64,000 bases of DNA from Myxococcales bacterium (GCA_016191815.1 JACPVI010000023.1:104871-168870), one strand, 5' to 3'; positions 27,124 to 34,863 are shown, counted from the stretch's first letter. Made by a program: numbers and translations. Notes: a model not told the origin generated them from the sequence alone.

Positions 27124-27690
27124 CTACCTCTTGCCCGCCGGAGGAGTGCCGAGCGCGGCGCGCACCTGGGCCTTCAACTCTTCCAGCTTCACCGGGCGGA
27201 CCCTGGGCGGCACCGGCGCGCGAGTCGCGGGATCGAGCAGCAGCGCATCCACCTCGACCTCGGGAATTGCGAAGGCGGCCTTCCCGTCGCTGGAGCGCTC
27301 GACGCGGAACTTGCCTTGGGCCATGCCGGAGACCAGGAAGGTGCTTCCAGGTCTCGCCTCGAGGAAGACGACCACCTCCTCGCCTTCGCGAAAGGAAGCG
27401 ACTCCACCGACCTGTTGGCCTATCTCGCCCACCACTCCGCCGGGCTGGACCACGGTGATCTTCTTGCCGGGAGCGCCCTTCAGGGCCTCGGAGATCTCGA
27501 TGTCCACCTCGGTGATGATCCGCGTGCGGTCGCCGTTCCAGCGGCTCTCGACTCGGGTCACCTTGCCCTGCACCACGGCGTCCGCGCCCCGGCTCAGGGA
27601 GACGATGTCCTGGGCCAGCATGGTGGTGCCGCTCGCGGGACCCGCCAGTCCGACCAGGAGCGCCCCGAGTGCGCAGTGGAGCTTGCTCAT
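27124..27690 (-). CDS. Secreted partner of the matrixins, function unknown
   Basis: 188 residues with a signal peptide (cleavage near ASGTT). The mature protein is a single beta-rich domain containing DAVVQGKVTRVES, an EVDIEISEALKG strand and a REGEEVVVFLE segment. It begins a three-gene unit with the two matrixins (2 bp gap, then GTGA overlap). By position it could be an inhibitor, chaperone or substrate adaptor for them, but nothing in the sequence proves this. Confidence 0.65.
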   Translation of the reverse strand: MSKLHCALGALLVGLAGPASGTTMLAQDIVSLSRGADAVVQGKVTRVESRWNGDRTRIITEVDIEISEALKGAPGKKITVVQPGGVVGEIGQQVGGVASFREGEEVVVFLEARPGSTFLVSGMAQGKFRVERSSDGKAAFAIPEVEVDALLLDPATRAPVPPRVRPVKLEELKAQVRAALGTPPAGKR

Positions 27691-27801
27691 GTACGCCTCT
27701 CCGTCCGGCAGCGAGCGGCCCGGCCTCCGCTTTTCCCGACGGTGGTCGGGCTCCTCGAACTTACTCCACCAGCGCGGGGAAGACCCAACGAGCGCTCGGC
27801 G

Positions 27802-27831
27802 TTGTCGACAGCCCCCGATCGCTCTGGTAAT
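27802..27831 (+). promoter_or_regulatory. Candidate promoter of gltX
   Basis: TTGTCG at 27802 and GGTAAT at 27826 are spaced by 18 nt. Transcription would begin a few bases before the gltX ATG, giving a nearly leaderless message, which agrees with the lack of a clear ribosome site. Confidence 0.3.
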
Positions 27832-27843
27832 TGCCCGCGACCC

Positions 27844-29271
27844 ATGGCCACCCCACGCGTCCGATTTGCACCGTCACCGACCGGCTACTTGCACATCGGC
27901 GGCGCCCGGACCGCGCTGTTCAACTGGCTGTACGCCCGCCGCCGCGGAGGCACCTTCATCCTCCGGATGGAGGACACCGACCGGGAGCGATCCACTCCGG
28001 AGTCGGTGCGGGCGATCATCGACGGGCTCCGCTGGCTGGGGATCGATTGGGACGAAGGCCCCGAGGTGGGAGGCGCGCGCGGCCCGTACTTCCAGACCGA
28101 GCGGCTGCCGCTCTACCGCGAGTGGGCGGACAAGCTCATCGCGATGGGGCGGGCCTACCGCTGCTACTGCACGCGGGAGGAGATCGACGCCCGGCGGGCG
28201 ATCTTCGAGCGCGAGAAGCGCACCTACCGGTACGAGGGCACCTGCCGGGAGCTCTTGGCGCCGCCTCCAGGGAAGGCGGGGCACGTGGTTCGCTTCAAGA
28301 TGCCGCCCGGAGAGGGGACGGTCACCTTCGCCGACAAGGTGCTGGGGAGGATCAGCAAGCAGTACTCGGACCTGGACGACTGGGTGATGCTCCGGGGGGA
28401 TGGGATCCCGCTGTACAACTACGGGTGCGTGATCGACGACCACCTGATGCAGATCACCCTGGTCGGCCGCGGGCAGGAGCACGTCAACTCGACCTTCCCC
28501 CAGCTCATGCTGTACCGGGCGCTGGAGTGGGAGCCTCCGGAGCTCGCGCACTTCCCGCTCATCCTCGGGCCGGACCGGGAGAAGCTCTCCAAGCGGCTGC
28601 ACCCCGAGGCGGACGTGATGCTGCACAAGCGCAGCGGCATCTTGCCGGAGGCGCTGATCAACTTCGTCGCCCGGTTGGGCTGGTCGCACGGCGACGACGA
28701 GGTGATCCCCCGCGAGAGGTTGATCGAGTGGTTCGACTTCGAGCACGTGGGGGCGACCTCGGGCGTGTGGAGCCCGGACAAGCTGCTCTGGCTGAACCAG
28801 CAGTACTTGAAGATGCTGCCGCCGAGGGCGATCGCCGAGCGGCTGGTGCCGTTCCTCGCGGAGGTGGGCGTCAGCGCGGCGGCGGACGATCGGCTGGAGA
28901 AGATCGTGCTCGCTTTCCGGGAGCGGGCGAAGACGCTCAAGGAGATGGCGGAGAAGGTCCGCTACTTCTTCACCGCGGGGGTGGAGCTGGACATCGCTGC
29001 GGCGGCCAAGCACCTCTCGAGCGCGGCGAAGCCGCTTTTGGCGCAGGTGCTCGAGCGGCTGCGCGGAGCGGAGTGGAGCCCCCAGGCGCTGGAGCAGGTG
29101 ATCAAGGCGGTCTCCGAGCAGGCCGGGGTGGGGATGGGGAAGGTGGCGCAGCCGGTGCGGGTGGCGCTGACGGGCAACGTGACGAGCCCGCCGATCGGGG
29201 ACACCCTGGAGCTGGTCGGCCGCGACGAGGCCCTGCGCCGGATTGAAGCGGCGCTCGGGCGGATCGGGTGA
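27844..29271 (+). CDS. gltX: Glutamyl-tRNA synthetase
   Basis: 475 residues from the ATG at 27844. The class I signatures are complete: RFAPSPTGYLHIGGAR with the HIGH-type motif, ARRRGGTFILRMEDTD, and the KMSKS-type LSKRL. The all-helical C-terminal anticodon domain is present. It charges tRNA-Glu. The window also holds glutaminyl-tRNA synthetase, so glutamine charging here need not rely on misacylation and GatCAB. It overlaps the next gene by GTGA. Confidence 0.96.
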   Translation: MATPRVRFAPSPTGYLHIGGARTALFNWLYARRRGGTFILRMEDTDRERSTPESVRAIIDGLRWLGIDWDEGPEVGGARGPYFQTERLPLYREWADKLIAMGRAYRCYCTREEIDARRAIFEREKRTYRYEGTCRELLAPPPGKAGHVVRFKMPPGEGTVTFADKVLGRISKQYSDLDDWVMLRGDGIPLYNYGCVIDDHLMQITLVGRGQEHVNSTFPQLMLYRALEWEPPELAHFPLILGPDREKLSKRLHPEADVMLHKRSGILPEALINFVARLGWSHGDDEVIPRERLIEWFDFEHVGATSGVWSPDKLLWLNQQYLKMLPPRAIAERLVPFLAEVGVSAAADDRLEKIVLAFRERAKTLKEMAEKVRYFFTAGVELDIAAAAKHLSSAAKPLLAQVLERLRGAEWSPQALEQVIKAVSEQAGVGMGKVAQPVRVALTGNVTSPPIGDTLELVGRDEALRRIEAALGRIG

Positions 29272-30023
29272 GGCTGGAGCTCCGCCGTTACGGGAGGGAG
29301 CTGGGAGGCGAGCCCGCGGTCGTCATCCTGGGAGCCAGCGCGCTCCTGGTGATCTCGCATTACCAGGCGAACACGAGCTACTTCCGGACGCTGTTCGGCG
29401 CGCGCTTCGATGCGCACCCGGCGGCGCCGCTGTTGCCGTACTTCTGGTGGTTCGGGGCGAGCCTCTTCCTCTACCTGGTGATCCCGCTCGCCCTCTCGTA
29501 CGCCACCCGGGGGAGCTTCACGCGGGCGTACGGGATGGGGTTGGGGGATGCGAAGGCTGGCCTGGCGATCAGCGGGCTGTTTCTGCTGGTGATGTTGCCG
29601 GCGGCGTACGTCGCGTCGCGGTCGCAGGCGTTTGCGGGGCACTACCCGCTTGCGGGGCAAGCGGCCTTCACGCTGCAGCTAGGCGGGGGGAAGCCGGCGC
29701 TGAGCTTGGGGCTGTTCCTCATCTACGAGGCGGCGTACCTCTCGTACTTCGTGGGGTGGGAGTTCCTGTTCCGCGGCTGGATGCTGAACGGGCTGTTGCC
29801 GCGGTTTGGGAAGGCCGGGGCGGTCTTGATCCAGGCCTCGCCGTTCGCGGTGATGCACCTGGGGAAGCCTGAATTGGAGGCGCTGGGCTCGGTGCTCGCG
29901 GGGGTGGCGCTGGGGGTCCTGGCGTTGAGGACGCGGAGTTTCTGGTACGGGGCGCTCTTGCACGGGGTGGTGGCGGTGTGGATGGACGTGCTCGAGAGCT
30001 GGGCGTATCTTTTTCCCTCGTGA
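29268..30023 (+). CDS. CPBP/CAAX-type intramembrane protease homolog
   Basis: 251 residues with about six membrane segments. Motif 1 of the CPBP family (EExxxR) reads WEFLFRG, so the first glutamate is replaced by tryptophan. Motif 2 (FxxxH) is intact as FAVMH, and the third region TRSFWYGALLHG is also present. The first glutamate is usually catalytic, so this member may be inactive or have another role. It is translationally coupled to gltX (GTGA) and to the next gene (GTGA). Confidence 0.75.
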   Translation: MRLELRRYGRELGGEPAVVILGASALLVISHYQANTSYFRTLFGARFDAHPAAPLLPYFWWFGASLFLYLVIPLALSYATRGSFTRAYGMGLGDAKAGLAISGLFLLVMLPAAYVASRSQAFAGHYPLAGQAAFTLQLGGGKPALSLGLFLIYEAAYLSYFVGWEFLFRGWMLNGLLPRFGKAGAVLIQASPFAVMHLGKPELEALGSVLAGVALGVLALRTRSFWYGALLHGVVAVWMDVLESWAYLFPS

Positions 30024-30406
30024 GGCGACGCCTTGACACCCCTAGGGACGCTCCCTATAAGTCCCGCCCTCTTTTTTTGGCGGGGCTGTTGTGGGTGTTG
30101 CCGGCGGCGGCGGCGGAGGTGGGCGGAGTGGCGTTGCCGGATGGGGCGCAGCGGGTCGGGGAGAACAGGTACCGGACGCACCTCAAGTGGGAAGAGACCC
30201 GGAAGTTCTACAAGACGGCGTATCCGCCGGGTGCGTACCCGAGGAAGTCGATCATCAACCAGCCGGGGGTGAAGGCGGAGCACCTGGTGAACCCCTCGGG
30301 GAAGAAGTTCGAGGGTTTGAACATCTACGAGGCGAACGACGAGGTGCGCATCTTCGTGGTGATCGCCGAGGAGAGAAGGAAGGAGGACAAGCAGGCGAGC
30401 AAGTAG
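30020..30406 (+). CDS. Small secreted protein of unknown function
   Basis: 128 residues if it starts at the GTG that overlaps the preceding stop; a shorter start near 30077 (TTG) is possible because a strong promoter-like sequence lies inside the 5' end. A hydrophobic stretch ending in Ala-rich LPAAAAE looks like a signal peptide. The mature part (about 95 residues) has no recognised motif and ends in a charged Lys/Glu-rich tail. It lies just before tRNA-Gln. Confidence 0.55.
   Translation: MRRRLDTPRDAPYKSRPLFLAGLLWVLPAAAAEVGGVALPDGAQRVGENRYRTHLKWEETRKFYKTAYPPGAYPRKSIINQPGVKAEHLVNPSGKKFEGLNIYEANDEVRIFVVIAEERRKEDKQASK
30033..30061 (+). promoter_or_regulatory. Sigma70-type promoter upstream of the tRNA pair
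   Basis: TTGACA at 30033 and TATAAG at 30056 are separated by exactly 17 nt, then a GC-rich discriminator (TCCCGCC). In DNA this rich in GC the match is striking. It could drive the small secreted protein gene from an internal start, or the tRNA genes about 370 nt downstream; a GC-rich discriminator is typical of stable-RNA promoters. Confidence 0.6.
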
Positions 30407-30433
30407 GAAGGTGGGCGGGAGGCAGCGCGTTAT

Positions 30434-30504
30434 TGGGGGATCGTCTAACGGCAGGACGCCAGGCTCTGGATCTGGCTATCTAGGTTCGAATCCTAGTCCC
30501 CCAG
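30434..30504 (+). tRNA. tRNA-Gln (anticodon CTG)
   Basis: The sequence folds as a full cloverleaf: acceptor TGGGGGA/TCCCCCA, D stem GTC/GAC, anticodon stem CCAGG with loop CTCTGGA (anticodon CTG), and T stem CTAGG/CCTAG with loop TTCGAAT. CCA is not encoded. Confidence 0.95.
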
Positions 30505-30538
30505 CTTTCGAGGTTCCGTGGTACACATCGCGAATACT

Positions 30539-30610
30539 GGCCCTGTCGTCTAGCGGTTAGGACGGTGCCCTCTCACGGCACAAACTCGGGTTCGAATCCC
30601 GGCAGGGTCA
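30539..30610 (+). tRNA. tRNA-Glu (anticodon CTC)
   Basis: Cloverleaf with acceptor GGCCCTG/CAGGGTC, anticodon stem GTGCC/GGCAC enclosing loop CTCTCAC (anticodon CTC), and T arm CGGG/CCCG with TTCGAAT. CCA is not encoded. Its 3' 43 bases are duplicated exactly at 35223-35265, marking it as the insertion site of an integrative element. Confidence 0.96.
30568..30610. repeat. Left attachment site (attL) in tRNA-Glu
   Basis: This 43-bp sequence is the anticodon loop to discriminator part of tRNA-Glu and is identical to 35223-35265. The bases on either side differ between the two copies. After integration the tRNA stays intact. Confidence 0.9.
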
Positions 30611-30621
30611 AGCGGAACAAG

Positions 30622-30670
30622 GCCCGGAATCGACTGAGGAAACTCTGCTCGGTTTCGGGGCTTTTCTTCT
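30622..30670 (+). terminator. Rho-independent terminator after tRNA-Glu (element side)
   Basis: GCCCGGAA at 30622-30629 pairs with TTCGGGGC at 30654-30661 (one mismatch) and is followed by TTTTCTTCT. It would end the tRNA transcript. Confidence 0.7.
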
Positions 30671-30686
30671 CCCCGCTGGCGCTCGT

Positions 30687-30930
30687 TCCTGCCACCGCTC
30701 GGGTAGCGCTTGGCCAGCCACCACCGGCACAGCTCGGCCAGCGTCATTGTGGACTCGGAGGGCAGCGCTTCGAGCCCGAGGGCCTGCCGTTCCGCTTGGC
30801 GTTCGAGGTCGGCCGCGAGCCGCCTGGCCTCAAGCTTCGTGGCGCAGCTCACCCGCCTTGTCCGCCACTGGCCGGCGCCGTCCTTCCACTTGAGCCGCCA
30901 GCCGCCATCCTCGTGAAAGACGCTCGCCAT
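30687..30930 (-). pseudogene. int: Truncated tyrosine-recombinase integrase (N-terminal part only)
   Basis: From the ATG at 30930 about 81 residues match the start of phage integrases: MASVFHEDGGWRLKWKDG, the RRVSCATKLEARRLA arm-binding region, and MTLAELCRWWLAKRYPSG, the start of the core-binding domain. The match then stops, and the open frame runs on into the terminator and tRNA. No catalytic domain (R...HxxR...Y) is found anywhere in the element. The missing 250-300 residues were probably lost by a deletion next to attL. Confidence 0.78.
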
Positions 30931-31033
30931 GGTTCACGTCGGGGAAGAAAACGCCGGTCCTTGCGCCCTGGGCCGGCACAGGTGGAACGCGGCGCCGCCG
31001 GAGAAACGACGGACAGCGGCGCGGCGCGCGCAC

Positions 31034-31237
31034 CTACCGGGCGGATTCGAGCACCGCGAGCCGCCGCTCGTGGTCGCCCAACGTCTTCTCTTGGGCCTTC
31101 ATCGTGCGCCGGAGCGTGAGCAGCCCGCGCCCCAGCGCTCCGAGAGACTTCCGCGCAGTGAGGACCTCGGCGTACATCCGGAGGATGATGTCGCTCCCGC
31201 TCTCACTGCCGTTGCCGCTTCCGTTCTTCTTGGGCAT
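31034..31237 (-). CDS. Small coiled-coil protein of the element
   Basis: 67 residues, Ser/Gly-rich at the start and then a helical, probably coiled-coil stretch ending RRLAVLESAR. A homolog of 66 residues lies at 35554-35754 with the same MPKxN start and RRxAVLExxR end, and the upstream DNA is also similar. In both places it lies directly upstream of an integrase remnant. Function unknown; it may be a recombination-accessory or capsid-size factor, but this is a guess. Confidence 0.6.
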   Translation of the reverse strand: MPKKNGSGNGSESGSDIILRMYAEVLTARKSLGALGRGLLTLRRTMKAQEKTLGDHERRLAVLESAR

Positions 31238-31289
31238 CTCGCTTCTCTCCGTTCCGCTGGTCGCGGGTTCCAGCCGCGACGCCTCGAGT

Positions 31290-32400
31290 CTACCTCGCCA
31301 CTCCGCTCATCGGGAGCCGGTGGACTCTGTTCCCCTCCGCCCAGCCCCTCCCCCGGCCCGTGCGACAGGACTCGAATCCGCGCTCCCTGAGGGCGGTCCC
31401 GAGAGCTGTCGCGCTCCAAGGACGCTCACCCGCTTCCGAGCACCAACCCACGTACGCCGAGTACAGCTCGCCCGACTTGCACTGCTCTCCGGGCTCGACC
31501 CGGCAGGCCTCCGCCAGGAAAGCCCCGAGGCGATCCTGCGATTCGCGGTAAGCCGCCGTCGCGTCCGAGACTTCGCGGGGTGGTCGCAAGCCTCCCCGCT
31601 GCCACTCAAGGCAGCCCTGGACCGCCCAGGCGGCAATACCCGGCAACTCAGAGCGCAGCTTCGCGGTCAACTTCGGGTCACGCTCGCCCTCGGGAATGGT
31701 CTGCTCGAACGGCACCTGGAGAATGCGCCGCCAGATCGCGTGATCGGTGCCCCGCACCCGCAGCTGGTGATTGCCGAAGACCCAGAGCTTGTGCGTGGGT
31801 GCGAAGGTGAAGAAGTCCTGGCGCATAAAGCGCGCCGACACCGCATCGCCCCCGGTCAACGACTTGACCCGGGCCTCGGCGAGCCAACGTCCCTGCTCGG
31901 TCTCGGAGCAGACGACCATGCGCCGCCCCCATAGCGCCGCCACGTCGGTAGGGTGTGTCTCGTTCGGGCGCTCAACGAGGAGGTCCGGTGCGCCCGTCGT
32001 GGTACAGCACCTGCCGCACGCCCTTGATGCTCCACACCCATCCGCCCTTGCCATCGGGCCGCCGCTGGCGAAAGGTCTTCGGCTCGAAACGCACCACCTC
32101 GAAGAGCAGCGCGCCGGCCTCATCGGTGTAGCTATAGGCGGCGACGATGCGGCCCAGCCCCTTGTTCGGCTTCGGCGCGAAGAAGGCGGAGGCGGGCAGG
32201 TCGAGCGCCCGAGCGAACTCCTCGAACGAGCACCCGCCGTGGCACTTCACCAGGACTCGGCCATCGTCCGCCGCTGTGAGCGAGAGGCTGGGCATCGAGT
32301 CTTCATGCGCCGGGCAGAGCGCGGCCCACTGACCACCGGACTCCTGCGGGTTGCAGCCGTGGGCCTCCAGCGCCGCCAACACCGTGTTGAGCGGGGTCAT
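31290..32400 (-). pseudogene. Primase-helicase remnant (CHC2 primase start joined out of frame to D5 helicase end)
   Basis: The 5' part (31972-32400) is a 142-residue start of a phage/P4-type primase with a zinc finger (LCPAHED and KCHGGC). It ends at a stop right after VRQVLYHDG. The next frame, from about 31985 down to 31290, encodes the C-terminal half of a superfamily 3 helicase: sensor segment KLWVFGNHQ, arginine-finger segment IWRRILQVPF and the final winged-helix region. The middle, with the TOPRIM-like part and Walker A/B motifs, is missing. One internal deletion with frameshift explains this, so replication function is lost. Confidence 0.75.
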
Positions 32401-32654
32401 GGCTGACCCTCGCCCGCGCCCGGCGCCTCGGCGCGACGGCCCCGGAGCTCATCAACCGTGAGCGCGAGCGCGCGAGCCAGCCGGGCGAGAGTGTCGGTCG
32501 TGGCCTCGCTGTACCGCTCGGCGACCGCCAGCCGAGGCATAGAGATTCCGGCGCGGGTAGCGAGGACCTGTTGCGAGAGTCCGTGGGCCTGGCGCTCAGC
32601 GCGGATGCGCTCGCCGAGCCCGGGGACACTGCGGCGTCGAGTGATGATCTGCAT
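32397..32654 (-). CDS. XRE-family transcriptional regulator
   Basis: 85 residues with a Cro/C1-type helix-turn-helix: IRAERQAHGLSQQVLATRAGIS, then the recognition helix and TLARLARALAL. It overlaps the primase start by four bases. It probably represses the replication genes of the element. Confidence 0.8.
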   Translation of the reverse strand: MQIITRRRSVPGLGERIRAERQAHGLSQQVLATRAGISMPRLAVAERYSEATTDTLARLARALALTVDELRGRRAEAPGAGEGQP

Positions 32655-33096
32655 ACGGGCATGGTGCCCGCGCGCCCCGCGGCCGAAATACGGCAGATCT
32701 GCCGATCAGCCCGCCCTGCGCAATTTCGCCCCGAGCTTCCGCCCGCGCTGGAGCCGGAGCATCGGCAGACCCAGGGCCTTCCGCGTCGCGGGCCGAGGCG
32801 CGCGTCAGCATCACCTGGGCCTCATCTTCATCGAGGCGGTCAGGGTCCACCGTGGCCGTTGGAGCGCCCACCAGATACGAGAGCACCAGCTTCGCCGCTG
32901 CTACGTCCCCCGCCTTCGCTTGCTTCACCAGCGCCTGGGCCAGCTCGCCCACTGCGTCCGGCGTCACGGCGTCGAGCAGCGCGGAGCGGAGAGCCGCCAC
33001 TCGCCGAGCGTAGGGATTGCCAGGGCCGCCCGGGTTGCCAGGCGCGAAGCGGCCGGTAGCGCCTCGACCGATTGGGCCGATTGGTGACGGTGACAT
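32596..33096 (-). CDS. DUF5681-like protein of the element
   Basis: 166 residues. The first 95 carry the GRFAPGNPGGPGNPYARR start and a helical LRSALLDAVTPDAVGELAQAL...AAAKLVLSYLVG region typical of DUF5681 proteins, which occur in phages and islands and look like terminase-small-subunit or DNA-binding adaptors. The last 60 residues are low-complexity and overlap the start of the XRE gene by 59 bp, so they may not be conserved. The 128 bp before it hold only an 8-bp inverted repeat. Confidence 0.6.
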   Translation of the reverse strand: MSPSPIGPIGRGATGRFAPGNPGGPGNPYARRVAALRSALLDAVTPDAVGELAQALVKQAKAGDVAAAKLVLSYLVGAPTATVDPDRLDEDEAQVMLTRASARDAEGPGSADAPAPARAEARGEIAQGGLIGRSAVFRPRGARAPCPYADHHSTPQCPRARRAHPR

Positions 33097-33224
33097 GGCT
33101 ACAGTCTACCGCGAACCTGTTCGGTGCCGGGAGGGCGGGCGAGGGTGCAGGAAGCGCAGAAACGCACGAGGCCGAACAGCTACCCGCTCGCGGGGCGTCT
33201 CCTCCAACGGGTGCTCCCGCTGGC

Positions 33225-33485
33225 TCAGCGGTACACCTCGCGCCGGTGGCCAACCCGAACGATGGTCACCACCAGCGCGGCGTCCTCCACCGCGTAGATG
33301 ATGCGGTAGTCCCCCGCCCGAATCCGCAGGTGCCCGGCCAGCTCGCCTTGAAGGGCCTCGGCCCCGTGGGGGCGCGGGTTGTCCGCCAGGGAGTCAATCC
33401 GCGCCGCCACCCGGGCCCTCTCCCGGGCCGGGAGGGCCTCAAGCTCCCGAGCGGCCCGCTTCAAGAGACGGATGGCGTAGGGCAT
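33225..33485 (-). CDS. RelE/ParE-type toxin
   Basis: 86 residues with the RelE/ParE pattern: LLKRAARELEALPARERARVAARI, LRIRAGDYRIIYAVED and VVTIVRVGHRREVYR at the end. Toxins of this fold cut mRNA on the ribosome or inhibit gyrase. The antitoxin gene lies 12 bp upstream, in the usual antitoxin-first order. The system may stabilise the element. Confidence 0.88.
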   Translation of the reverse strand: MPYAIRLLKRAARELEALPARERARVAARIDSLADNPRPHGAEALQGELAGHLRIRAGDYRIIYAVEDAALVVTIVRVGHRREVYR

Positions 33486-33497
33486 GGAAGGCGGGGC

Positions 33498-33803
33498 TTA
33501 CTTCCGCCGGCGCCGCGGGGCGCGCTTGCGAGGGGCCGCCTTCGCTCCCACCAGGCCCAGGCGGGCCTTCACCGCCGGCCAGGGCTCGGCCGGTGCGTCC
33601 CCCTGCTCAGCGTAGGCCTCGCGCACCGCTTCGGCATCGCGGCGGTTCTCGAGCCCCTCGAGCAGCTCCAGGTCCTCAATCGGCACCAGGGCTGCGAGCC
33701 GCTTGCCGTGCTTGGTCAGCACCAGGCGCTCTTTCCCGAACGCGGCGCGGTTCACCACGTCCCCGAAGATGCTGCGGGCCTCGGTGGTAGGTAGCTCGGT
33801 CAT
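33498..33803 (-). CDS. Phd/YefM-type antitoxin
   Basis: 101 residues from the ATG at 33803; the open frame extends upstream but without similarity. It has the N-terminal Phd fold (TTEARSIFGDVVNRAAFGKERLVLTKHGKRLAALVPIEDL). The C-terminus is longer than usual and ends in a very basic Arg/Lys/Ala tail. It should neutralise the adjacent RelE/ParE toxin and repress the pair. Confidence 0.86.
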   Translation of the reverse strand: MTELPTTEARSIFGDVVNRAAFGKERLVLTKHGKRLAALVPIEDLELLEGLENRRDAEAVREAYAEQGDAPAEPWPAVKARLGLVGAKAAPRKRAPRRRRK

Positions 33804-33983
33804 GCCCTCACTATGCGCAGAATGTACGTTTTGAGCAAGTGTCGCCAACTTGGGGGCAACATGGCGGCAGGCAGAGATCTCCGCGGCCGCGTACCAGCCG
33901 CCGCTGCCCGCCACCGGCCGGAGCAACAGGCCAGGCGCTCGTTGGCTCGCTCTGGCCAGGGTGTTGATGACGCTGAGCGGCCA

Positions 33984-34181
33984 TCAGCTCTCCCTCGCGC
34001 GCCTCCGCCTCACCAACTGCAACGCCTCCAGCCTCCGGTACAGCGTCCGCCGTGGCATGCCCAGCGCCCGGGCCATCTCCGTGCGTGGCAGCTCGGATTG
34101 GTGCAGCCGCAGGACGCGCTCCATCTCGGAGAGAACTCGCTGGGCCCGGAGCAAGCGCGCGTCATCCGTTTCGGTCGGCAT
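33984..34181 (-). CDS. Small Fis-type helix-turn-helix protein
   Basis: 65 residues. The C-terminal half, RTEMARALGMPRRTLYRRLEAL, is a Fis/NtrC-type helix-turn-helix. The N-terminal half is helical. It may be a small activator or nucleoid-type protein of the element. The 180 bp between it and the antitoxin gene show nothing clear. Confidence 0.6.
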   Translation of the reverse strand: MPTETDDARLLRAQRVLSEMERVLRLHQSELPRTEMARALGMPRRTLYRRLEALQLVRRRRARES

Positions 34182-34205
34182 GCCCTCAGCTCAGCTCAGT
34201 GTACT

Positions 34206-34613
34206 TCAGCCCCGGCCCCGCCGGCCCTCAGCGCTGCGCAGCCGCCGGCAGGCCGCGCACAGCCGGTAGCGCCGCAGCCGTACACCGCACTCCTCACAGT
34301 CTCGGGGCGGGGCCAGGGCCACCACGGGCCTCGGTGGGGGAGACGGCGCCCGCAGCCCCAGCGCGGCCTCCAGCGTCTCGCGCCTCACCCGGTGGTACAC
34401 CTCCTGGCCCTCCCGCTGCGCCTCGACGCGGATGCCCGCCCGCTCGAGCGCCCGTAGCAGCCGGTACACGGTGCGCTGGTGCTCGCACAGCTCGGCCGCC
34501 AGCTCCTCGACGCGCCAGCGGCCGGTCCGCAGCAGCCTGAGCGCCCGCAGCGCCACCGTGAGGGCATGGCCGCGGGCAACGGTGCCTGGCCCTCCTCGCC
34601 CGCGTCGATTCAT
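34206..34613 (-). CDS. Helix-turn-helix protein with C-terminal zinc ribbon
   Basis: 135 residues from the ATG at 34613. Residues 15-65 form a winged helix-turn-helix (LRTGRWRVEELAAELCEHQRTVYRLLRALERAG), and the C-terminus has CEECG and CAAC pairs that could bind zinc. A perfect 29-bp tandem duplication covers its start, giving a second ATG at 34642 that opens a 10-codon reading frame whose stop overlaps the true start. Each copy carries its own AGGAGG, so translation may be coupled. Confidence 0.65.
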   Translation of the reverse strand: MNRRGRGGPGTVARGHALTVALRALRLLRTGRWRVEELAAELCEHQRTVYRLLRALERAGIRVEAQREGQEVYHRVRRETLEAALGLRAPSPPPRPVVALAPPRDCEECGVRLRRYRLCAACRRLRSAEGRRGRG

Positions 34614-34647
34614 CGCTCCCCTCCTCGCCCGCGTCGATTCATCGCTC
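34590..34647. repeat. Perfect 29-bp tandem duplication at a gene start
   Basis: Bases 34590-34618 are identical to 34619-34647. Each unit contains a ribosome site and an ATG on the minus strand. Because 29 is not a multiple of three, the upstream copy encodes a short peptide (MNRRGRGGER) and then a stop overlapping the real start. Confidence 0.9.
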
Positions 34648-34656
34648 ACCTCCTGC

Positions 34657-34863
34657 TTACTCGGTCAGGTCCGACAGCGCCAGGCGCAGCTCCGCCAGCG
34701 CCAGGCGCAGGATGGCGTGAATCGCAGCGAGGGCGTGCGGGCTCGGCGCCGGGTCAGCCTCGCCGGCCTCCGCCAGCGCCCGGGCGCCGTCAATCGCGCT
34801 CACGGCCCAATCAATGCGCTCGGCCAGCTCCGGGGGAAGCATGGCGGGCCGGCGCGCGCTCAT
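34657..34863 (-). CDS. Small helical protein, unknown function
   Basis: 68 residues, Ala/Leu-rich and helical throughout, ending in LALAELRLALSDLTE, which comes from two direct copies of a short DNA unit. Its ATG overlaps the stop of the excisionase-like gene (ATGA), so it is part of the same operon. No family recognised. Confidence 0.5.
   Translation of the reverse strand: MSARRPAMLPPELAERIDWAVSAIDGARALAEAGEADPAPSPHALAAIHAILRLALAELRLALSDLTE

Noticed and set aside
33117..33179. 8-bp inverted repeat CTGTTCGG/CCGAACAG as an operator
   Set aside because: The arms are 47 bp apart, and an 8-bp match at that distance is not convincing on its own.
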